DNA from: Rhodoferax sp.
GTDB lineage: Bacteria > Pseudomonadota > Gammaproteobacteria > Burkholderiales > Burkholderiaceae_C
Assembly (NCBI GenBank): GCA_029946045.1
Contig: JAQSDS010000053.1
Coordinates: forward strand, 1 to 7,474
DNA length: 7,474 bases
Direction of reading: 5' to 3'
Under the pieces are notes generated by a model. It worked only from the letters and a program-made list of their open reading frames with translations. It ran no database searches and had not been told where the DNA came from. Positions 1 to 5,857 of the stretch are shown piece after piece; the first letter of the stretch is position 1; each line of letters starts with the position of its first letter. The position numbers and the translations under genes were made by a program.

Positions 1-1327
1 TGCGATACACCACACCATCACGCGCGCCGTCAATGCCATGACCGCGCAACACCTTATAAGCAAATGTGAGCTCCGGCGCCACATTTTCAAGGCTGGAATA
101 ATGAAATTCGTGGCCACGCAGGGTCTGCCCTGCTGAACCGGTTGCGCTCGACCACGGTGCATCGGCGGTGGTTTGCAAGCTGACATAGCCCCGGCCCACC
201 GGGCGCTCGTGCATCAGCACATCGACCGGCAGTGCGCCCACCATGTCCACCTCTTGGTCTTTCCAACGCAGCGTGCGGGCCAGGTACATCAGGCCACCAC
301 ATTCAGCGTAAACCGGCAGACCAGCCTCGATGGCGCTGCGGATGTTGCTGCGCAGGGCTGCATTGGCCTGCAACTCGGGCATGAAGACTTCGGGGAAACC
401 ACCACCAATAAACAAACCGTCCACGGCTGGCAAGGCACTGTCCTGCAAGGCATTTACCGGCACCAGTTCGGCACCGGCGGCTTGCAGCGCCAACAGGTCG
501 TCAGGGTAGTAAAAACCAAAGGCCTTGTCGCGCATGATGCCCAGGCGCAGGGTCGGGCTGGCAGGTAGCGCTGCGGCGGCCACGGCTTCAGCAGAGACGG
601 CATCTGTACGCACTGGCGTGCTGACTGGCAGTTCAGGCAAGGCCGGTGCGCTATGCGCCAGCGCAATGATTTTGTCCAGGTCGACCTGTTCGGCCATGCG
701 CTGTCCGATGGTGTGCACATGCCTGGCGGCGTCGTCACATTCCTGGTTTGGCATGAGGCCCAGATGGCGTTCGACCAGCGCCAGTTGCGGGTCGTGGCCA
801 ATGGCACCCAGCACGGTGACCTGGGTGTAATGCTCGATCACGGCGCGCAGCTTGGCCTCGTGGCGGCTGCCACCGAGCTGGTTCAAGATGACACCGGCAA
901 TACGGATGCGCGCATCAAAAGCCTGGTAACCCAGAATCAAAGGCGCAATGCCACGCGTCATGCCGCGTGCATCCAGCACCAGCACCACAGGCAAGTCCAG
1001 CAGTTGCGCCAGCGCCGCGTTGCTGTTGCTGCCGTCCAGTGCCAGACCGTCGTACAGGCCCTTGTTGCCTTCCACCAGGCTGATGTCGGCCTGTGCAGAA
1101 AAACGGGCGAAGCTGGCGCTGATCTGCTCCGCCGTCATCAGGTACGGATCGAGGTTGAAGCAAGGCCTGCCGCTGGCTTGCCCGAGCCACATCGGGTCAA
1201 TGTAGTCCGGCCCTTTTTTAAAGGCCTGAACGGTCAGCCCGCGGTCCGTCAGGGCCGCGCACAGGCCAATGCTGACCGTGGTTTTACCCGATGACTTGTG
1301 CGCTGCAGAAACCAGAAAACGGGCCAT
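1..1327 (-). CDS. dsrN: DsrN, CobB/CbiA-like glutamine-dependent amidase for sirohaem (partial, C-terminus cut by window edge)
   Basis: The frame is open from ATG at 1327 to the window edge, giving 442 codons with no stop. The N-terminal half is a CobB/CbiA-type ATP-dependent amidoligase. It has a P-loop near residues 8-17 (AAHKSSGKTT), then KKGPDYIDP (37-45) and NLDPYLM (58-64). The C-terminal half is a class I glutamine amidotransferase-like domain with GGGFPE (308-313), the likely nucleophile Cys343 in YAECGG, and RGHEFHYS (404-411). Family knowledge: cobyrinic acid a,c-diamide synthases use ATP and glutamine to amidate tetrapyrrole acetate groups. The dsr-linked member, DsrN, is thought to convert sirohaem to the amidated form used by DsrAB. 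Relatives are about 450-470 residues, so only a short C-terminal piece is missing. The start lies 12 bases after the dsrP stop, with no good Shine-Dalgarno sequence, so translation may be coupled to dsrP. A true cobalamin-pathway CobB is the alternative, but the dsr context favours DsrN. Confidence 0.93.
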   Translation of the reverse strand, partial: MARFLVSAAHKSSGKTTVSIGLCAALTDRGLTVQAFKKGPDYIDPMWLGQASGRPCFNLDPYLMTAEQISASFARFSAQADISLVEGNKGLYDGLALDGSNSNAALAQLLDLPVVLVLDARGMTRGIAPLILGYQAFDARIRIAGVILNQLGGSRHEAKLRAVIEHYTQVTVLGAIGHDPQLALVERHLGLMPNQECDDAARHVHTIGQRMAEQVDLDKIIALAHSAPALPELPVSTPVRTDAVSAEAVAAAALPASPTLRLGIMRDKAFGFYYPDDLLALQAAGAELVPVNALQDSALPAVDGLFIGGGFPEVFMPELQANAALRSNIRSAIEAGLPVYAECGGLMYLARTLRWKDQEVDMVGALPVDVLMHERPVGRGYVSLQTTADAPWSSATGSAGQTLRGHEFHYSSLENVAPELTFAYKVLRGHGIDGARDGVVYR

Positions 1328-1339
1328 GGTCAATCAAGC

Positions 1340-2563
1340 TCAGACAGCAGCCGGGTTGGGCTGCTGGGGTGCCATCTCCAGCGCGGCATCATCCATGCGC
1401 TCGGGCAAAAAGCCCATCACCTTGAGCGCCAGCATGACGATCAGGCCCACCACCGCCACGCCACCCAAACCGAGCAAGAGTTCTGGCAAGCTGGGGCTGT
1501 AGCTGGCGGTGACACCATCAAAAAAGCTGCTATGCACCTGGTAACCTGGAAACAGCACCAAGCCAAAGGCCTGACCGCCGATGATGGTGACATACATCTG
1601 GGCAAAACCGCCCAAAATCACCAGCCCGGCGCTGGCCGCCATACGACGGCGCATGGCGCCGATGCCGGGTGCCAACAACAAGACCAGCGGCAGCACTGTG
1701 CCCAACAGAATTTGACCGAGCCAGAACACGGCGGTGTAGATGCCGCCGTCGAGCAAAATGAAACGCTCGACATCATGGTGCTTGGTGAAATACATATTGG
1801 TCAGGTGGTAAACCAGCACAAAGTAAAACCCGGCGGCAATAAAAATGACCTGCAAGCGTGCCAGACGCGCCATCAGCACGTCACCCAAAGGCCGTGCGCT
1901 GCCCTGACTGGCCAGCATCAGCACCCAGATGAACACCGCCAGACCGTAGCTCAGCGACAGGGCAATGAACAGCGGTGCCAGCAGCGCTGAGTCGTAGGCC
2001 TGGCGTGCCACCAGAAAGCCAAAAATGGAACCGGTGCCGGTGGTCAGCGCCAGGCGCCAGATAAAAGCCATGAAACCGGCCAGCGGCGTGTAGCGGTTCA
2101 TGCGCCGCTCCATCATGGTCCACAGGTAGGCCACGACAAAGCCGACAAAGCCCGAGTACAAAAAGATATTCATGGCAAAGATCGACTTGAAATTGAAGTG
2201 CGTCATGGCCACGATCAGGCGGTCCGGGCGGCCCAGGTCGAGCATCAGCACCATCAGGCCGCCGATCAGCAGCGCAATAGCCAAGAGCGCCGACAGCGGC
2301 GCCAGCGGCTTGAATTCGGACTTGCCAAAAACCGACGACATCGAGGCAATGTTGAGCGCACCCGATGCCGCCACCACCAGAAACACCGCAAACACATGCG
2401 GCAGGCCCCAGACGATCTGGTTATTCATGCCGGTCACGATGTGCCCGCCATGTTCGATGTAGACCACGGCACCCAGGCCCAGTGCCAGCAGCACGGCAAA
2501 AGCGCCCAGCAACAGGTAAAAGCCTGGGGGGGTGTCTTTCAGGGGGCGCAAAGCTAGTTTCAT
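1340..2563 (-). CDS. dsrP: DsrP, NrfD/PsrC-family integral membrane subunit of the DsrMKJOP complex
   Basis: The protein has 407 residues and is very hydrophobic. I count about ten membrane segments, near residues 14-35, 52-75, 87-109, 126-148, 161-186, 194-217, 234-257, 275-298, 308-328 and 360-384. A short polar tail follows. The LDLGRP motif (108-113), after the third segment, is typical of NrfD/DmsC-like quinone-interacting subunits. Family knowledge: DsrP sits in the cytoplasmic membrane and passes electrons between the quinone pool and the periplasmic iron-sulfur protein DsrO. In a sulfur oxidiser the direction and exact role remain debated. The start follows the dsrO stop by 16 bases, with only a weak purine-rich stretch (AGAAAGA) upstream. 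The gene immediately after dsrO is what one expects for an O-P pair. Length and order are normal, and I see no frameshift or truncation. Confidence 0.95.
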   Translation of the reverse strand: MKLALRPLKDTPPGFYLLLGAFAVLLALGLGAVVYIEHGGHIVTGMNNQIVWGLPHVFAVFLVVAASGALNIASMSSVFGKSEFKPLAPLSALLAIALLIGGLMVLMLDLGRPDRLIVAMTHFNFKSIFAMNIFLYSGFVGFVVAYLWTMMERRMNRYTPLAGFMAFIWRLALTTGTGSIFGFLVARQAYDSALLAPLFIALSLSYGLAVFIWVLMLASQGSARPLGDVLMARLARLQVIFIAAGFYFVLVYHLTNMYFTKHHDVERFILLDGGIYTAVFWLGQILLGTVLPLVLLLAPGIGAMRRRMAASAGLVILGGFAQMYVTIIGGQAFGLVLFPGYQVHSSFFDGVTASYSPSLPELLLGLGGVAVVGLIVMLALKVMGFLPERMDDAALEMAPQQPNPAAV

Positions 2564-2579
2564 GGCCAGGTGTCTTTCT

Positions 2580-3347
2580 TCAGATGCCGCTGTAGCGCAC
2601 GCCGGTGTTCAGGTTCAGGTCTTCGCGAATCTGGCGCGACGGGTAGCTGGCCACCCGCTTGGAGATCTCGCTCTCAGGGTTGTTCAGGTCACCAAACAGA
2701 ATGGCGCCGTGACCGGCATCGGAGCAGGCCGTGACACAGGCCGGAGACTCCCCTTTGTCAACCTTGTGCACACACATGGTGCAGCCTTCGACCGTGCCCA
2801 TGCCGCGTGGCACATCGGTCTTTTGGTTACTGAGCGGTTCATGCACAAACGAGCGCGCCTTGTAAGGGCAGGCCATCACGCAATAGCGGCAACCGATGCA
2901 AATGTGCTTGTCAACCAGCACAATGCCGTCGGCGCGCTTGAACGAGGCACCAGTGGGGCAAACATCGACACAAGGCGGCTCGGCGCAGTGCTGGCACATC
3001 ATGGGCAACGAATGGGTCTTGCCACTGCGCAGTTCCTTGATTTCGATCTTGCGGATCCACTGCGAATCGGTCGGCAGCGTGCCGCCCGAGAGGCCGTTCT
3101 CGGTGTTGCAGGCCGTGACGCAGTCGGTACAGCCACTGGCGCACTTGCCGCTGTCGATCAGCATGCCCCAGCGCACTTTGCTGCTGGCGCCGCCAGGTGC
3201 AGGCGCAGCTTGGGCAATTTCGATCAGACGCACACCCGGCGCCAGCAAGATGCCGGCCATGCCTGCGGCAGCCACACCCAAAAAGCCCCGACGGCTGGGT
3301 GTCTTTTCGACCGGCTCGGTGCGCGGCTTGGGGAGATCGTTGTTCAT
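2580..3347 (-). CDS. dsrO: DsrO, Tat-exported periplasmic ferredoxin-like subunit with four [4Fe-4S] clusters
   Basis: From ATG at 3347 the product has 255 residues. The N-terminus carries a twin-arginine motif, SRRGFL (18-23), a hydrophobic stretch (about 24-44) and a possible AQA cleavage site (45-47), so it is exported folded. Sixteen cysteines form the four cluster sets of a HybA/DmsB-like protein: C69/73/76/80, C118/121/126/130, C150/153/156/160 and C189/192/204/208. The third set has classic C-x2-C-x2-C-x3-CP spacing, and the fourth has an 11-residue gap. Family knowledge: DsrO links the membrane subunit DsrP to the haem protein DsrJ in the periplasm. The frame is open further upstream to 3422. 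I chose 3347 because it places the Tat motif near the N-terminus, overlaps the dsrJ stop as ATGA and has AGGT six bases upstream. All cluster ligands are present. Confidence 0.96.
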   Translation of the reverse strand: MNNDLPKPRTEPVEKTPSRRGFLGVAAAGMAGILLAPGVRLIEIAQAAPAPGGASSKVRWGMLIDSGKCASGCTDCVTACNTENGLSGGTLPTDSQWIRKIEIKELRSGKTHSLPMMCQHCAEPPCVDVCPTGASFKRADGIVLVDKHICIGCRYCVMACPYKARSFVHEPLSNQKTDVPRGMGTVEGCTMCVHKVDKGESPACVTACSDAGHGAILFGDLNNPESEISKRVASYPSRQIREDLNLNTGVRYSGI

Positions 3348-3754
3348 GGTTTGACCTGGGGCTGTGCCAGTGAAGCTTGCGCGCTTGCGCTGGGTGGCTT
3401 GCTGGCGTGGCAGCCAAAGCAATCAATCTTGACGGCGGCAAAGCGATGGCAGCTCTGGCAAAAGTCTCCGGCCTCGGCGCTGACGCTTTGGCTGGCCTCG
3501 CTGGCGTGGCAGGCCACGCAGGCTTTGAGCGAATACTTGCCGCTGCGCACGCCGCCATGCACGGTGTCGTCACGCTGGTGCTTGAGCAGCGCCATGTGGT
3601 TGCGGCGCATGAAGACCGGGTCATCCACACACTGACCTCCGCGCGCCTTGGTCACCAACGGCTGCAGCCCTTGACTGGCGCCGGCCACGGTTTGTGCCGC
3701 AGCCGGCAAAAAAGCGGCCATCAACAAAGCCAGCACCAGCGCCAACAGTCGCAT
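3344..3754 (-). CDS. dsrJ: DsrJ, periplasmic trihaem cytochrome c of the DsrMKJOP complex
   Basis: From ATG at 3754 the product has 136 residues. Residues 1-20 form a typical Sec signal peptide (MRLL, a hydrophobic core, then PAAA before Q21). Three haem c attachment sites follow: CVACH (79-83), CQSCH (99-103) and CFGCH (112-116). The only other cysteine in the mature protein is C42, with M49, H53, M54, H59 and H66 nearby as possible distal ligands. Family knowledge: A. vinosum DsrJ has three haems c, one with unusual His/Cys ligation from a cysteine in this N-terminal region. C42 is the obvious counterpart, which is inference by position. DsrJ is held at the periplasmic face with DsrO. The same frame stays open upstream through the repeat element to 3925, with ATG codons at 3859 and 3856 overlapping the dsrL stop. 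I prefer 3754 because the signal peptide begins there, although its own ribosome-binding site is poor. Confidence 0.93.
   Translation of the reverse strand: MRLLALVLALLMAAFLPAAAQTVAGASQGLQPLVTKARGGQCVDDPVFMRRNHMALLKHQRDDTVHGGVRSGKYSLKACVACHASEASQSVSAEAGDFCQSCHRFAAVKIDCFGCHASKPPSASAQASLAQPQVKP
3354..3357 (-). promoter_or_regulatory. Probable ribosome-binding site of dsrO, inside the end of dsrJ
   Basis: The minus strand reads AGGT here, six bases before the ATG at 3347. It supports that start over the longer open frame beginning at 3422. It lies within the last codons of dsrJ, whose stop shares two bases with the dsrO start (ATGA), so coupled translation is likely. Confidence 0.5.
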
Positions 3755-3773
3755 AAGACCATGGAAACGCGGG

Positions 3774-3850
3774 ACACCGCGGAACCGGCTTTGCCGGGCC
3801 GCTGGTGTCGCCCCCCCGCGGGGGGAGGCGCCGAAGGCGACACAGGGGGG
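3774..3850. repeat. GC-rich, multiply palindromic intergenic element (REP-like) between dsrL and dsrJ
   Basis: Nearly all of the 101-base dsrL-dsrJ gap is self-complementary. A first hairpin spans 3774-3808. Its outer stem pairs 3774-3782 with 3799-3808, with one bulged base at 3803. Its inner 5-bp stem pairs 3785-3789 with 3793-3797 around a TTT loop. A second unit spans 3805-3843. Its outer arms GTGTCGCC (3805-3812) and GGCGACAC (3836-3843) are perfect inverted copies. They enclose the perfect 14-base palindrome at 3812-3825 (six C, GC, six G), and CGCC/GGCG arms lie at 3829-3832 and 3836-3839. A further run of six G ends the element at 3845-3850. The two units share bases 3805-3808 and the stems within the second overlap, so they are alternative folds. 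From memory this resembles a dispersed intergenic repeat of Comamonadaceae. Only one copy is visible here, so the repeat status is inferred. It is not a typical terminator, as no T-run follows on the minus strand. Confidence 0.65.
3812..3825. repeat. Perfect 14-base palindrome within the intergenic element
   Basis: Six C, then GC, then six G: the sequence equals its own reverse complement. In RNA it can pair with a neighbouring copy or be part of the larger fold. The C7 and G6 runs are prone to replication slippage and to sequencing error, so the exact length of the gap should be treated with some caution. Confidence 0.9.
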
Positions 3851-3855
3851 AACCA

Positions 3856-5814
3856 TCATTCTCCCAAGCCCATCTGGATGTAGCCGGTGGGACAAACGTC
3901 GGCACAAATGTGGCAGCCAATGCATTTGCTGTAGTCGGTGTCCACATAGCGACCGATGGTGGACTTGGCCTTAGGCACCTTGAACACCGCCACCTGCGGG
4001 CAATACACCACGCAGTTGTCGCACTCAAAACACTGGCCGCAGCTCATGCAGCGCTTGGCTTCGGTCACCGCCTGCGCTTCCAGCAGGGGCTGCAGCCGTT
4101 CCTCGAAGTTGTCCAGCGCTTGTTCGGCGGTCAGCGACACGATACCCCGCTTGTTGCGCGGCGCAAAGCCGAAGTGGCCGAGGAACAATTCCTTGTGCGA
4201 GATCACATAACGGTCCGAGCGGTTGTCAAAATTATGAATGGCCGCCGTGCTCTTGTCGGTGCCACGGGTGGGTTCGTGGACTTCGGTCAGGGTCAAGCCC
4301 TTTTCGATCATCTTGCGCGTCAAGTCAAAGGTGTGGACGTCGATCTTGGGGCGCTTTTCCATGGCCTCGTTTTGCAGGAAACGGTCAATGCCGTCGGCGG
4401 CAATGGCACCGTGGCCAATGGCCGTGGTCAACAGGTGCGGACGCACCACGTCACCGCCAACAAAGAAGCCGGGCTGGCCCGCCACTTGGTAATTTTTGTC
4501 GGAGTTGATGGCGCCCTTGCCGTTATTGAATTCTTCCAGACCAGTGAAGTCGACCGCCTGACCGATGGCCGACACGATCAGATCGGCGGGGATGTCTTCT
4601 TCGGTGCCTTCGATGTTCTTGATTTCCAGACGACCACCGACCATCTTGGCCTCGCAGCGCATGATGCGCAAGGCCACGGCACGGCCATCTTCGCCAAGGA
4701 TCACGGCCACCGGTGCCATGCCACCACGAATGGTGATGCCCTCGGACAAGGCGTGCTCGACCTCGTGTTTGGAGGCCTGCATTTTTTCGATGTCAAAAAT
4801 GGTGGTCAGCGTGACCTCTGCGCCCTGACGCACCGACGCGGCGGCCACGTCGTGGGCCACATGGCCGGCGATGGCGTGCTCGGGGCGGTCCGACTCGTGG
4901 GTTTTTTCGATGTGCCCCAAGCGGCGCGCCACCGTGGCCACGTCAATCGAGGTGTCGCCGCCGCCAATCACGACCACGCGCTTGCCCACATGGCGCAGGC
5001 GGCCGTCATTGAACGCCTTCAGGAACGAGGTGGCGGTGACGCAGTTGGGTGCATCGGCCCCTTCCACCGGCAAGGCCCGGCCCGCTTGGGCGCCCAGGCC
5101 CAGAAAGACGGCACTGAACTGCTCGCGGATCTGCGCCATGGTGATGTCGGTGCCAATGCGGCAATTCATGCGCACGTTGACCCCCAGGTCAAGGATGCGC
5201 TGGATCTCGGCGTCGAGCACATCACGCGGTGTACGGAAACCCGGGATGCCGTAGCGCATCATGCCGCCAAGCTCGGCGCGCTCGTCAAAGATGGTGACCG
5301 AATGGCCTTTCAGCGCGAGCTGGTAGGCCGTTGACATGCCGGCCGGGCCGCCACCAATCACAGCAACGGTCTTGCCGGTCAGTTGCGCCGGCTTGTTGTA
5401 GGCCAGCTTGTTCTTGATGGCGTAGTCGCCCAGAAAATGCTCGACCGAGTTGATGCCGACAAAATCTTCGAGCTGGTTGCGGTTGCAACCTGACTCGCAG
5501 GGCGCCGGGCACACCCGCCCCATCACCGAGGGAAACGGGTTGGCTTCGGTCAGGCGGCGAAACGCGTATTCCTGCCAGACCATGCCGGCTGGCGGCTTCT
5601 CGATGCCGCGCACGATGTTGAGGTAGCCGCGAATGTCTTCCCCAGCCGGGCAGCTGCCCTGGCAGGGCGGTGTGCTCTGGATGTAGGTCGGGCATTTGTG
5701 CGAATGACCGGCGTCAAAAATCTTGGCCTGCCAGGTCTTGACCTTGGTGTCGCCGTCTTTGTAGCGGCGAAAGTTCAAGGGTTTGACTTCAATGGTTTCG
5801 GGGGTCGCAGACAT
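3856..5814 (-). CDS. dsrL: DsrL, iron-sulfur flavoprotein NAD(P)H:acceptor oxidoreductase, partner of DsrAB
   Basis: The product has 652 residues, close to the roughly 650 usual for DsrL. The N-terminal GltD-like cluster region has C41, C51, C55, C102, C106 and C110. An FAD-binding glycine motif follows at AVIGGGPAGMSTAY (151-164), with the E-x-x-x-LGGMMRYGIP pattern after it. A second dinucleotide fold has VVVIGGGDTSID (280-291). The C-terminal ferredoxin part carries C589/592/595/598/601/605 and C631/634/637/641, the last in CIGCHICADVCP. Family knowledge: DsrL resembles the glutamate synthase small subunit and NfnB, and in A. vinosum transfers electrons between DsrAB and NAD(H) in the cytoplasm. 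It is essential there for oxidising stored sulfur. The frame is open to 5904, inside dsrK, but ATG at 5814 has AGGAG at ideal spacing and gives the expected N-terminus. A gap of 43 bases separates it from dsrK. Its presence favours an oxidative pathway. Confidence 0.97.
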   Translation of the reverse strand: MSATPETIEVKPLNFRRYKDGDTKVKTWQAKIFDAGHSHKCPTYIQSTPPCQGSCPAGEDIRGYLNIVRGIEKPPAGMVWQEYAFRRLTEANPFPSVMGRVCPAPCESGCNRNQLEDFVGINSVEHFLGDYAIKNKLAYNKPAQLTGKTVAVIGGGPAGMSTAYQLALKGHSVTIFDERAELGGMMRYGIPGFRTPRDVLDAEIQRILDLGVNVRMNCRIGTDITMAQIREQFSAVFLGLGAQAGRALPVEGADAPNCVTATSFLKAFNDGRLRHVGKRVVVIGGGDTSIDVATVARRLGHIEKTHESDRPEHAIAGHVAHDVAAASVRQGAEVTLTTIFDIEKMQASKHEVEHALSEGITIRGGMAPVAVILGEDGRAVALRIMRCEAKMVGGRLEIKNIEGTEEDIPADLIVSAIGQAVDFTGLEEFNNGKGAINSDKNYQVAGQPGFFVGGDVVRPHLLTTAIGHGAIAADGIDRFLQNEAMEKRPKIDVHTFDLTRKMIEKGLTLTEVHEPTRGTDKSTAAIHNFDNRSDRYVISHKELFLGHFGFAPRNKRGIVSLTAEQALDNFEERLQPLLEAQAVTEAKRCMSCGQCFECDNCVVYCPQVAVFKVPKAKSTIGRYVDTDYSKCIGCHICADVCPTGYIQMGLGE

Positions 5815-5822
5815 GTCGGAGT

Positions 5823-5827
5823 CTCCT
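5823..5827 (-). promoter_or_regulatory. Strong Shine-Dalgarno site of dsrL
   Basis: The minus strand reads AGGAG here, eight bases before the ATG at 5814. It is the best ribosome-binding site in the window and decides the dsrL start against the longer open frame that begins inside dsrK. DsrL is a soluble protein rather than a membrane-complex subunit, so independent, efficient initiation makes sense. Confidence 0.8.
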
Positions 5828-5857
5828 GGTTTTATGCTTGGAAGTAGGAAGGTCGTG

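Noticed and set aside
653..1990. Plus-strand open frames opposite dsrN and dsrP (653-1294 and 1298-1990).
   Set aside because: They are low-complexity Gln/His/Arg-rich translations antisense to conserved genes, without motifs.
3348..3422. A longer dsrO starting at 3422.
   Set aside because: It would place 25 extra residues before the usual N-terminus, deep inside dsrJ. The ATG at 3347 has AGGT upstream, overlaps the dsrJ stop and sets the Tat motif at a normal distance.
2532..3635. A 367-codon open frame on the plus strand, opposite dsrO and part of dsrJ.
   Set aside because: It shadows two recognised genes in a GC-rich sequence, crosses their junction and shows no domain, signal peptide or ribosome-binding site.
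3774..3843. The hairpins between dsrL and dsrJ as a rho-independent terminator.
   Set aside because: No T-run follows the stems on the minus strand, and the genes on both sides belong to one functional complex. Partial attenuation cannot be excluded.
3805..5334. A 509-codon open frame on the plus strand, opposite dsrL.
   Set aside because: It is antisense to dsrL along its length. The translation is rich in His, Gly, Ala and Val with no recognisable motif, as expected for the complement of a GC-rich gene. DsrL has complete domain motifs.
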